DNA of 37,789 nucleotides from Pontibacter qinzhouensis (GTDB taxonomy: Bacteria > Bacteroidota > Bacteroidia > Cytophagales > Hymenobacteraceae). This document shows, piece by piece, positions 17,301 through 24,467 of the stretch. The translations under genes were made by a program, and so were the position numbers. Position 1 is the first letter of the stretch. Every line of letters begins with the position of its first letter. The stretch lies in assembly GCF_008017455.1 (NCBI RefSeq), contig NZ_VRTY01000061.1, forward strand, positions 1 through 37,789, written 5' to 3'. The notes below the pieces were generated by a model, which ran no database searches, was not told the DNA's origin, and was given only the letters and a program-made list of their open reading frames with translations.

Positions 17301-18770
17301 ATGCGAACACATTTAACAAAACTAAAAAGTACAATTGCATTGATGCTTGTATTTCTGCTGTCAGCAAGTACAGCCTTACTTGCACAAAATGCAGATCGGC
17401 GCACAAACCTGCAAATATACGGTAGTGCACTCCAATATAAAGGTGAACTAGAAAACCAGTTCTTCGAAAGCAACAGGCTTGAGTGGGGTGGCGGTTTATC
17501 TGTTAACCGTTACCTGAGCCCTGCGTTCGACCTTGGTTTACACCTGACCTATGGTAGCACAGAAGCACACCAGAGCGACCTGAATAATTTCGACGCACAG
17601 GTAGGAAGCGCTATGCTGGGCCTGCGTCTGAAGATGTATGGTAACATCCTGAAAGAAGATGCGTTCATCGGTCCTTACCTGCAAATTGCCGGTGGTGGTA
17701 TGCACGTAAGAACACAAGGAGCTGCAAACGCAGTTGCTGTTGCTAAAAACAACTTCGTAACGGCTGCTGCCATGGGTGGTGCCGGTATCCGGTTCCGCTT
17801 CTCTGATGGTGTTAGCGCCTTCATCCAGACAAACTATGTGTTTACTGGTAACGACGGGTTTGATAACCAGCCTTCTGGCGGCGACAACGACCGTTTCCTG
17901 ATGCACAATGTTGGTCTTGGCTTTAACTTAGGCCGTGCTGCTGACACTGACGGTGACGGTGTGCCAGACAGAAGAGACGAATGCCCAGATACTCCTGCAG
18001 GCGTTCAGGTAGACAAAAAAGGTTGCCCTATCGACTCTGATGGTGACGGTGTTCCTGATTACCAGGATCAGTGCCCTACCGAAGCTGGTACTGCTGCCAC
18101 ACAAGGTTGCCCAGACCGCGATGGTGATGGTGTAGCTGACAAAGATGACCGTTGCCCAGATGAGGCTGGTTCTCCTGCCTTGCGTGGTTGCCCGGATTCA
18201 GACGGTGATGGTGTGCCGGATATCGATGACAAATGCCCAGACACTCCTGCAGGCGTACAAGTTGGCCCAGATGGCTGTACTGTAGACTCTGACGGTGATG
18301 GTGTTCCTGATGACCAGGATATCTGCCCTAACACTCCTGGCCCAGCTGAAAAAGGTGGCTGCCCAGATCTTGATGCGGCTACTCTGAAATTAATGGAAGA
18401 AAAAGTTCGTTTCGAATTCAACCAGTCAAGAGTACAGGACGGATACCAGCAGTTACTTGACAGCATAATCGTAGCGCTTGAGAAATACCCTGACCATGTA
18501 CTGTTAATCAAAGGTCATGCTGACCACATTGGTTCTGAAGAGTACAACCAGGCACTTTCTGAGCGTCGTGCACAAGCTGTAAAAGACTACTTAGTATCCA
18601 GAGGCGTAAGAAATGCTGACCGTCTTGTAACCAGAGGTTACGGCGAAACGCAACCACTCGTAAAAGTGAACACTCGTCTTTCTAAAGCAAGAACTGCTAA
18701 AGCTCGTGCCCAGAACAGAAGAGTTGGCTTCGAGATGAACACGCCAGACATGAAGCTGGACTTACCATAA
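17301..18770 (+). CDS. Outer-membrane OmpA-family protein with TSP3 calcium-binding repeats
   Basis: 489 residues. Residues 1-28 are a signal peptide (ALLAQ). Residues about 30-212 resemble a beta-barrel with alternating segments. Five thrombospondin type 3 repeats of the form DxDGDGVPDxxDxCPDxxG run from about 214 to 353 and should bind Ca2+. An OmpA C-terminal peptidoglycan-binding domain occupies about 355-480, with VRFEFNQSRV and GHADHIGSEEYNQALSERRA, in which the Asp and Arg contact diaminopimelate. I chose the ATG at 17301, giving a clean signal peptide; the ATG at 17262 would add 13 residues. It is likely an abundant structural link between outer membrane and wall, fitting its own strong terminator. 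Confidence 0.92.
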   Translation: MRTHLTKLKSTIALMLVFLLSASTALLAQNADRRTNLQIYGSALQYKGELENQFFESNRLEWGGGLSVNRYLSPAFDLGLHLTYGSTEAHQSDLNNFDAQVGSAMLGLRLKMYGNILKEDAFIGPYLQIAGGGMHVRTQGAANAVAVAKNNFVTAAAMGGAGIRFRFSDGVSAFIQTNYVFTGNDGFDNQPSGGDNDRFLMHNVGLGFNLGRAADTDGDGVPDRRDECPDTPAGVQVDKKGCPIDSDGDGVPDYQDQCPTEAGTAATQGCPDRDGDGVADKDDRCPDEAGSPALRGCPDSDGDGVPDIDDKCPDTPAGVQVGPDGCTVDSDGDGVPDDQDICPNTPGPAEKGGCPDLDAATLKLMEEKVRFEFNQSRVQDGYQQLLDSIIVALEKYPDHVLLIKGHADHIGSEEYNQALSERRAQAVKDYLVSRGVRNADRLVTRGYGETQPLVKVNTRLSKARTAKARAQNRRVGFEMNTPDMKLDLP

Positions 18771-18792
18771 TACTTAACTTATAACTTAAGCC

Positions 18793-18829
18793 AAAAAGGG
18801 GCTGCAGCTATCTGCAGCCCCTTTTTTTT
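18793..18829 (+). terminator. Rho-independent terminator of the OmpA-like gene
   Basis: AAAAAGGGGCTGCAG pairs with CTGCAGCCCCTTTTT around a 4-nt loop, and the stem runs into a T-tract. It starts 22 nt after the stop codon. This is the clearest intrinsic terminator in the window. Confidence 0.95.
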
Positions 18830-18856
18830 ATGCCTTGGCCTCTAAATCGCTTTTTC

Positions 18857-18887
18857 CCTTCTGAAGGCTATTTTCATTAGAATAATT
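18857..18887 (+). repeat. Dispersed bipartite element, copy 6
   Basis: CCTTCTGAAGG then CTATTTTCATTAGAATAATT, directly after the OmpA terminator and followed by a GGTTGTTGATTG tract. Confidence 0.88.
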
Positions 18888-18933
18888 GCTGGTTGTTGAT
18901 TGCTAAATTGTTTAATGGTTGATTAAAAAGTAA

Positions 18934-18968
18934 AGACCTGGCATTGTGCCGTAGCTCCTGCGAGCGTT
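18934..18968. repeat. Degenerate copy of the GACCTCGCAG family
   Basis: AGACCTGGCATTGTGCCGTA followed by GCTCCTGCGAGCGTT. The order of blocks is that of the 1563-1596 hairpin, with the closing arm changed from GAGGTC to GAGCGT. Confidence 0.45.
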
Positions 18969-19051
18969 TGGGAGAAGCAGTTGAACTATCTAAAACCATT
19001 ATCCAGAAAAGTCTAGGGTCTACTATCTAGGATCTGAAATCTTTAGAAAAT

Positions 19052-19082
19052 CCTTCCGGAGGCCCTTTTCATCTGAATAATT
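19052..19082 (+). repeat. Dispersed bipartite element, copy 7
   Basis: CCTTCCGGAGG then CCCTTTTCATCTGAATAATT, upstream of the pyrR promoter and followed by a TGATTGTTGAA tract. Confidence 0.85.
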
Positions 19083-19216
19083 ACTGATTGTTGAATAGCT
19101 TGATTGTTAATTTGAGGAGAGTCATTTCTAAATGAGTGCTGGAATGTTTGATCAGCCTTTTAAATTTTACATATCGCATACAGACATAAAATTTTAGATT
19201 CTTTAGCTGAACTCTC

Positions 19217-19224
19217 TATATTTG
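19217..19224 (+). promoter_or_regulatory. -7 promoter box of pyrR-pyrB
   Basis: TATATTTG fits TAnnTTTG exactly. The pyrR start codon lies at 19242, so the leader would be only about 11 nt. A clear -33 TTG at the usual spacing is not seen. Confidence 0.7.
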
Positions 19225-19241
19225 CAGTTAGAACTCCGGCT

Positions 19242-19790
19242 ATGCAGAAAAGACTTATCGTTAACCACCAGCTGCTCGATATTATGGTGTTGCGCCTTTG
19301 CCACCAGCTCATCGAGAATCACGGCGATTTTTCTGATTCCGTTATTATAGGTTTGCAGCCTCGGGGCAGGCAGGTGGCACAGCGCCTGCAGGCGAACCTG
19401 CAAACCATTCTGGGCGTTCAGGTGCCTACCGGCTACCTCGACACCACCTTTCACCGCGACGATTTCAGAAGAAGAAACACGCCCCTTGCCGCCAACGCTA
19501 CCCGGATCGACTTTCTGATTGAAGGTAAAAAAGTGATCTTGGTAGACGATGTGCTCTATACCGGCCGCTCCGTTAGGGCAGCCCTCGATGCCATGATTGC
19601 CTTTGGCCGACCAGCCAATGTGGAGTTGCTGGTTCTGGTCGACAGGCTGCACAGCCGTCACCTGCCCATAGAACCTACGTATGTAGGCCGCCGTGTTAAC
19701 TCCATGCAGTCGCAGCGGGTGCTGGTAGAGTGGAAAGGGCAGGACACACAGGAAGACAATATCTGGTTGATTACCAAAAACGAAGAATAA
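19242..19790 (+). CDS. pyrR: PyrR: pyrimidine regulator / uracil phosphoribosyltransferase
   Basis: 182-residue type I phosphoribosyltransferase. The PRPP loop VILVDDVLYTGRSVRAALDA (98-117) with Asp102/Asp103, and the PyrR-specific tail VLVDRLHSRHLPIEPTYVGRRV, identify it. In Bacillus PyrR binds pyr mRNA to cause attenuation and also converts uracil and PRPP to UMP. It sits 8 nt before pyrB, so the two are co-transcribed. The predicted leader is too short to hold an upstream attenuator, so here it may act mainly as an enzyme or on other transcripts. Confidence 0.95.
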   Translation: MQKRLIVNHQLLDIMVLRLCHQLIENHGDFSDSVIIGLQPRGRQVAQRLQANLQTILGVQVPTGYLDTTFHRDDFRRRNTPLAANATRIDFLIEGKKVILVDDVLYTGRSVRAALDAMIAFGRPANVELLVLVDRLHSRHLPIEPTYVGRRVNSMQSQRVLVEWKGQDTQEDNIWLITKNEE

Positions 19791-19798
19791 ATTTTAAC

Positions 19799-20722
19799 AT
19801 GCAAGAGCTCAGCGCGCGGCACCTGTTAGGTATAAAAGACATTACAGCAGAAGATATTCGCCTTATTTTCGAAACGGCGGATAATTTTAAAGATGTTCTG
19901 AACCGACCCATTAAAAAAGTGCCCTCGTTGCGAGACATTACCATTGCCAATGTCTTTTTCGAGAACTCCACCCGCACGCGCCTCTCGTTTGAGCTGGCCG
20001 AGAAAAGACTATCGGCCGATGTTATTAACTTCTCCTCCAGCGGCAGCTCCGTAAAAAAAGGCGAAACCCTGCTCGACACTGTCAACAACATTCTGGCCAT
20101 GAAAGTCGATATGATTGTAATGCGACATGCCAGCCCTGGTGCACCGCACTTTCTGTCGCGCCACATAAAAGCCAATATTGTAAATGCCGGCGACGGTACC
20201 CACGAACACCCGACACAAGCGCTGCTGGATTCTTTTTCTATCAGGGAAAAGCTGGGCGATGTGGCAGGTAAAAAAGTAGTGATTATTGGCGACATTATGC
20301 ACTCGCGGGTGGCGCTATCCAATATTTTTGCCTTGCAAAAGCTGGGTGCCGAAGTAATGGTATGTGGCCCGTCTACGTTGTTGCCGAAGCATATACAATC
20401 GTTAGGGGTAAAGGTGGAGCTGGATGTCCGGAAGGCTCTTGCCTGGTGCGATGTGGCCAACGTGCTACGGATACAGCTCGAGCGCCAGCAAATGAAGTAT
20501 TTCCCATCGCTGCGCGAATACTCACTCTACTACGGCATCGATAAAAAACTGCTCGATAGCCTCAACAAGGAAATTACGATCATGCACCCTGGCCCTATAA
20601 ACCGTGGCGTGGAACTGAGCAGCGATGCCGCCGATTCTCACCATTCTATTATCCTGAACCAGGTAGAAAACGGTGTGGCTATCCGGATGGCGGTACTGTA
20701 CCTGCTGGCTTCCAAGGTTTAA
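19799..20722 (+). CDS. pyrB: Aspartate carbamoyltransferase catalytic chain
   Basis: Condenses carbamoyl phosphate with aspartate in de novo pyrimidine synthesis. 307 residues, normal length. The carbamoyl-phosphate site STRTR is at 57-61 (FFENSTRTRLSFE), with MRHASPGAPHF, DGTHEHPTQALLD and MHPGPINRGVE following in the expected order. I chose the ATG at 19799 (MQELSARHLL); an in-frame ATG at 19730 lies inside pyrR and adds residues with no similarity. No pyrI regulatory gene follows. Confidence 0.97.
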   Translation: MQELSARHLLGIKDITAEDIRLIFETADNFKDVLNRPIKKVPSLRDITIANVFFENSTRTRLSFELAEKRLSADVINFSSSGSSVKKGETLLDTVNNILAMKVDMIVMRHASPGAPHFLSRHIKANIVNAGDGTHEHPTQALLDSFSIREKLGDVAGKKVVIIGDIMHSRVALSNIFALQKLGAEVMVCGPSTLLPKHIQSLGVKVELDVRKALAWCDVANVLRIQLERQQMKYFPSLREYSLYYGIDKKLLDSLNKEITIMHPGPINRGVELSSDAADSHHSIILNQVENGVAIRMAVLYLLASKV

Positions 20723-20854
20723 CAAACTACAGATTAAGTTTCCCAAAATTAAACAGCCTGTGCCTTTTTGGGATAGGCGAAACATGTACGTAAGTATATT
20801 TTCTAAGAAATAAGCCTTTTAAAGCACTCTTTCATTTTGGCATTGGTGTTGTCA

Positions 20855-20862
20855 TAGCTTTG
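20855..20862 (+). promoter_or_regulatory. -7 promoter box of the small secreted protein gene
   Basis: TAGCTTTG fits TAnnTTTG exactly, 38 nt before the ATG at 20900. TTTTGG and TTGG sequences lie upstream but at shorter than ideal spacing. Confidence 0.65.
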
Positions 20863-20899
20863 ACTCAATCAATCTGTTACTATTAAAACCGCCATAAAA

Positions 20900-21271
20900 A
20901 TGAAAAAGTACTTTGTTCTTTTTGCCTCTTCTATTTTGTTAGCTGCCTCTGTACCAACTGCAAACGCCGCTACTGTAACTAAGCCTTATACTGTAAAAAA
21001 GACTGAAGGCGCAGTTCAGATTAAAGAAGTAAACAGCAAGCTTATTCAGCAGTTAGAGCTGAATGAAAACCAGTATATTCAACTTAAAGCCCTTTACGGA
21101 AGTTACCAGGGAGAACTGAAGCATCTTAAAGGCGCCACATACACTAACTCACAAATCGATAGCCTTACAAACGATTTCCTGGCTGAGGCTGCTAAAATTC
21201 TGAAGCCGGAGCAATTGGCCGCCTATGTAGGCACCGCCAAAAGCGAAGCCGTTCTTGCCAAAAAGAAATAA
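20900..21271 (+). CDS. Small secreted protein of unknown function
   Basis: 123 residues. Residues 1-24 form a signal peptide (ASVPTANAA). The mature part is about 99 residues, mostly helical by appearance, with IQQLELNENQYIQLKALYGSY and LAEAAKILKPEQLAAYVGTA and a Lys-rich tail. The LxLNENQ...LKPEQ layout recalls the LTxxQ repeats of Spy/CpxP-like periplasmic proteins, but the match is too weak to name it. It has its own promoter box and a strong terminator, so it is a single-gene unit and may be well expressed. Confidence 0.8.
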   Translation: MKKYFVLFASSILLAASVPTANAATVTKPYTVKKTEGAVQIKEVNSKLIQQLELNENQYIQLKALYGSYQGELKHLKGATYTNSQIDSLTNDFLAEAAKILKPEQLAAYVGTAKSEAVLAKKK

Positions 21272-21283
21272 GCACCTAAATTT

Positions 21284-21328
21284 AACCCCCGGAGCCACCT
21301 TTTTGCAAGAGGTGGCTCTGGGGGTTTT
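21284..21328 (+). terminator. Rho-independent terminator after the small secreted protein gene
   Basis: AACCCCCGGAGCCACCT pairs with AGGTGGCTCTGGGGGTT (one G-T mismatch) and ends in TTTT. It starts 13 nt after the stop codon. Confidence 0.93.
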
Positions 21329-21370
21329 AGCTAACTTATAACAGCGCTTTAAGTTGTTTAGGTGAGTAGT

Positions 21371-21401
21371 ATTTATTCAAATGAAAATAGTCTCCAGAAG
21401 C
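21371..21401 (-). repeat. Dispersed bipartite element, copy 8 (degenerate palindrome)
   Basis: Minus orientation: ATTTATTCAAATGAAAATAG then TCTCCAGAAGC. The TTTTCAT half is well kept; the palindrome is eroded. Confidence 0.65.
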
Positions 21402-21442
21402 TTTTTTCCAAAAAAAGACTCAAGGGTAGGAAGCCTAGTAAA

Positions 21443-22960
21443 CTAAAAAGCTATTTTGTTTATAAAGTAGACATGCTGCGACTCGCCACTTATACGCCTG
21501 ATGTGCTGGAACCCGAACGCAGCAAAATTGCCATCGTACCACGGAATGATGCCTAACTGCTCCGTCGAAATTACCTTTTCTTTTTCGTGGTAAGTAAGCA
21601 GGTCGAGCTTTTTCTTTTCATCCGAAAATTTATCCTGGTTTACAACCTGGTAGGCAATGTTATTATCTTCAGGGTAGACTAAGATTATTTTACCGTCGGG
21701 TTTAGAAGAAATCTCGACAGTTGGTGTAAGAGAGCTTGAGACCAGGTTCTTGAGCAAAAAAGCATTATCCCAGAGCAGTACGCCATTTTTATCGAAACCA
21801 AGTACTACTGCGTGCGTGCGCTTATACTCTTCGTCGTCGCGCAGGTTGTGCCTGAAGAACTGGGCACCATACAGGTTTGGGTCCAGGAAGTTCGTGTTCC
21901 GGCGGCGTTGCGGATAATAAATTTCGGCTGCCAGCATGTAGCCTTCCGGGGTTGTGCGGAGGTCGTGCAGCAACATACGGTATCGGTTAGATGGCTGCTT
22001 CCCCTCTTTTAGCCTGTTCTGCTCGCGCCTGCGTGTTTTCTCTTCGCGCCTGGGAGTCATAAACTTAAAAAAGTTCTTTAGCTGCAGAAAACTGTAAAAC
22101 TCCCCGTTAACTACCTGCGAGGCCACTGGCGATGTAAAAAAACCATTGCTTAGCTGCAGGCCAGAGGTGCTGTAGGTGCCGATCAGGAGCCTCGAAAGTG
22201 TGTCTACAGGAGTAACCTCTGCATTGAGCAGGTTCTTGTTATCCTGCTGCAGAATAAAATGATTGCTGAGTAACTCGCCGTTAATATCGAAACTCTTTAC
22301 CTGGAGGCGCGAAATCTTGTTATTCGATTCTGTTAGCACCACATCCATGCGCTGGTGCTGGGGTGCGGGCTGCAGATCAGAAAAATTAGATTCATCGCCA
22401 TAGGTGGCAGGCAGTAGTTTTACCACATTAGGCGTAGGATCTATGTACAACAAAATTGGTTTGAGGTCTCTTTTGCTAGTCCCGATCAGGAAGTAGCGGC
22501 CTTTAAGCACACTAAACTCATAAATATTCCGGATAGCTTCCAGGGTATGGATGGTGGATATGGCATCGCCGGTATGGATATTTACCTTCAGGAATTTGTA
22601 TTTCTGTGGGTTTGTGTTGGCAAAAACCATGTACAGATAATCGTCTTCGGTATATGCCTGAATATACTCATCGTCTGGTGAGAGGTCGTGGGTGCAGCTC
22701 CAGATCCGGTCTAATTTTTGGTTAAGCCGTTCAAACGTGTGGGTGGCTTTGCGGTTCCAGAGGTCCGATTTTTTGCTGTACAACACCAGGCTGCTGCCAG
22801 CCACAGGGAACAGCTCGAATTGCACATTATCGGAGCCGTACTCAATTTCGAGGCGCACCGGTTGGGTAGGCTCGTCTTCATCCCTTTCCTTCTCCTGCGC
22901 GAGCAAGGGTGCTGCCGCCAGCAGTGTGTATATAAAAAGCAGTATACGTATTCCGGTCAT
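21443..22960 (-). CDS. Large secreted protein of unknown function
   Basis: 505 residues. Residues 1-21 form a signal peptide (LLAAAPLLAQ), followed by an acidic patch (EKERDEDEP). I do not recognise a named domain. The body alternates hydrophobic beta-like segments of the form YLYMVFAN, YFLIGTS and IILVYPE with polar turns, which would suit a beta-propeller or similar repeat fold; this is an impression only. A very basic stretch (RREEKTRRREQNRLKEGK) lies near residue 310. It stands alone on the minus strand, probably periplasmic or outer-membrane associated. Confidence 0.75.
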   Translation of the reverse strand: MTGIRILLFIYTLLAAAPLLAQEKERDEDEPTQPVRLEIEYGSDNVQFELFPVAGSSLVLYSKKSDLWNRKATHTFERLNQKLDRIWSCTHDLSPDDEYIQAYTEDDYLYMVFANTNPQKYKFLKVNIHTGDAISTIHTLEAIRNIYEFSVLKGRYFLIGTSKRDLKPILLYIDPTPNVVKLLPATYGDESNFSDLQPAPQHQRMDVVLTESNNKISRLQVKSFDINGELLSNHFILQQDNKNLLNAEVTPVDTLSRLLIGTYSTSGLQLSNGFFTSPVASQVVNGEFYSFLQLKNFFKFMTPRREEKTRRREQNRLKEGKQPSNRYRMLLHDLRTTPEGYMLAAEIYYPQRRRNTNFLDPNLYGAQFFRHNLRDDEEYKRTHAVVLGFDKNGVLLWDNAFLLKNLVSSSLTPTVEISSKPDGKIILVYPEDNNIAYQVVNQDKFSDEKKKLDLLTYHEKEKVISTEQLGIIPWYDGNFAAFGFQHIRRISGESQHVYFINKIAF

Positions 22961-23146
22961 AAGAAAATGTCTCTTTTAGATTCGATACACACCATGCAAT
23001 TACCCGGAGTTGACAACCAGAAAATATAAAAACCTACCTAATAAGATAGCTAAAACCTGTGTTAGGAGGCACCTGGAGCAGCAGCTGCAGTATTGTACTT
23101 TACCAAGAGGAGCTTGCCAGGTGCAACTGTGGCAGCACACAACCCA

Positions 23147-23551
23147 TTAGTTTCCTAAGGCTAACAGCACATCGAACTCCTCTGGTCGCAACGGCATAAC
23201 CGATAGGCGCGATTGCCGGAGCAAGCCAATTTGCTCGAGCCGGTTATCTTTTTTTATTTGTTCCAGAGTTACAGGTTCTTTAAAATCGCGCTCAGGCACC
23301 AAATCTACTGCCATCCATTTCGGGTCATCGGCTGTTGGGTCGGGGTAAGCCGGGCGATCTACCTTGGCTATGCCAACTATGGCTTTCTCTGATACGCTAT
23401 GATAAAAAAGGACCAGGTCGCCTGGCTCCATTTTTTGCAGGTTGTTTCGTGCCTGAAAATTGCGTACACCGTCCCAGCTGGTTCGGCCATCTTTTACCAG
23501 ATTGCCCCACGAATACGTTTCAGGCTCTGATTTTACTAACCAGTATTGCAT
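23147..23551 (-). CDS. EVE-domain protein
   Basis: 134 residues, essentially one EVE domain (PUA-like fold), as in human THYN1 and bacterial homologues. The signature start MQYWLVKSEPETYSW is present, then WDGVRNFQARNNL, MEPGDLVLFYHS and IVGIAKV. EVE domains are reported to bind modified nucleotides in DNA or RNA. No restriction or modification gene is adjacent, so a defence role is not indicated. Cytoplasmic, single gene. Confidence 0.93.
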   Translation of the reverse strand: MQYWLVKSEPETYSWGNLVKDGRTSWDGVRNFQARNNLQKMEPGDLVLFYHSVSEKAIVGIAKVDRPAYPDPTADDPKWMAVDLVPERDFKEPVTLEQIKKDNRLEQIGLLRQSRLSVMPLRPEEFDVLLALGN

Positions 23552-23723
23552 TTAAAGTTATGTAGAAATTATAAGTGTGAATTATTTAGTACGTAAAGGT
23601 TGCCTGTTTCTGTTACCCTAATAATAGTATTTCTGTTAAATGTTGTATTTCATTGCCTGGTAACAGCTCTATAAAAACTTCACCAAATTGCTTATTGTTA
23701 TTCCAAACCAGCTTGTACACAAC

Positions 23724-24128
23724 TTATTCAGCCGTGGCAAGAGGGGCTTTTTTTACCTTCAGCACCTTGTCTCTTATAGATACTATTTCTAATGTGTAAT
23801 TTTCCACAGCTGGTTTTTCGCCTTTAAAACGTATTTGCAGCGCTTTTTTCTCACCATGCGTCCACTGCCCCACATGCTCCTCCAGGCCGTCGGTAGGGGC
23901 AATGAGGTACTCTTTAAATACGCCTTTGTTTTCTATGGCAAAACCAGTCCGTCCCCGGGAGGGCGGAAAGTCGTAGGTGTTAGGTCTGAAAACCAGCGTA
24001 TCGCCCTCATCTTCTTCAAAAGAATGGAGCCAGGTTACCTCCAGCAGTTCCCGCTCCAGTTTCTCGGTGCGGCAGGTACTGGCTAACAGCAGCAGGCTCA
24101 GCAGGCACAGCAACAGTATATTTTTCAT
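23724..24128 (-). CDS. Small exported protein, possible lipoprotein, function unknown
   Basis: 134 residues with a Leu-rich N-terminal signal (ILLLCLLSLLLLASTC). The Cys19 is placed for lipidation, but the residue before it is Thr, which is unusual for a lipobox, so lipoprotein status is uncertain. The remainder has the look of a small beta-barrel of the lipocalin-like type (TWLHSFEEDEGDTLVFRP). No family recognised. Confidence 0.7.
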   Translation of the reverse strand: MKNILLLCLLSLLLLASTCRTEKLERELLEVTWLHSFEEDEGDTLVFRPNTYDFPPSRGRTGFAIENKGVFKEYLIAPTDGLEEHVGQWTHGEKKALQIRFKGEKPAVENYTLEIVSIRDKVLKVKKAPLATAE

Positions 24129-24270
24129 GGCAGCAAATTAAGCAAAAAGTAAGTTTCGTGGTTGGTATTTCTGATGGCTAATATAGTAATTCATCCTAAT
24201 AGCTTCTCTACATTTCTATTTTATGTTTCAGGCTTAAGGCCGGCAACCCTTGAACCATTTAGTCCATTTT

Positions 24271-24302
24271 TTCTTCGGAAGGCCATTTTGATCTGAATAA
24301 TT
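24271..24302 (+). repeat. Dispersed bipartite element, copy 9
   Basis: TTCTTCGGAAGG then CCATTTTGATCTGAATAATT, in the divergent gap upstream of the PolX gene, followed by a TTGATTGCTGCTTG tract. Confidence 0.83.
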
Positions 24303-24414
24303 TGCAGTTGATTGCTGCTTGTTAAATGGCTTACCAGTTTACTGGTTGTTCCGGCGAAATTTTGAATGGGCGATTGCGCACAAGCTTAACTTAAGTGCTG
24401 CCTTATGATTAGCT

Positions 24415-24445
24415 CTGGCGGGTACGGGGGCTTTTGTTATCTTTG
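24415..24445 (+). promoter_or_regulatory. Promoter of the PolX/PHP gene
   Basis: TATCTTTG at 24438-24445 fits TAnnTTTG exactly, and CTG (24415-24417) stands 20 nt upstream in place of the -33 TTG. The predicted transcript starts near 24452. The in-frame ATG at 24405 would lie before it, so the promoter supports initiation at the TTG at 24468. Confidence 0.65.
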
Positions 24446-24467
24446 TAGTAACAACCGGACCCTGACT

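Noticed and set aside
20735..20775. Terminator behind pyrB (CCCAAAA...TTTTTGGG)
   Set aside because: The arms are 7-8 nt with a long loop and no following T-run; too weak to call.
23147..23551. EVE-domain gene as part of a defence island
   Set aside because: No restriction, methylase or other defence gene is near; neighbours are unknown secreted proteins and PolX.
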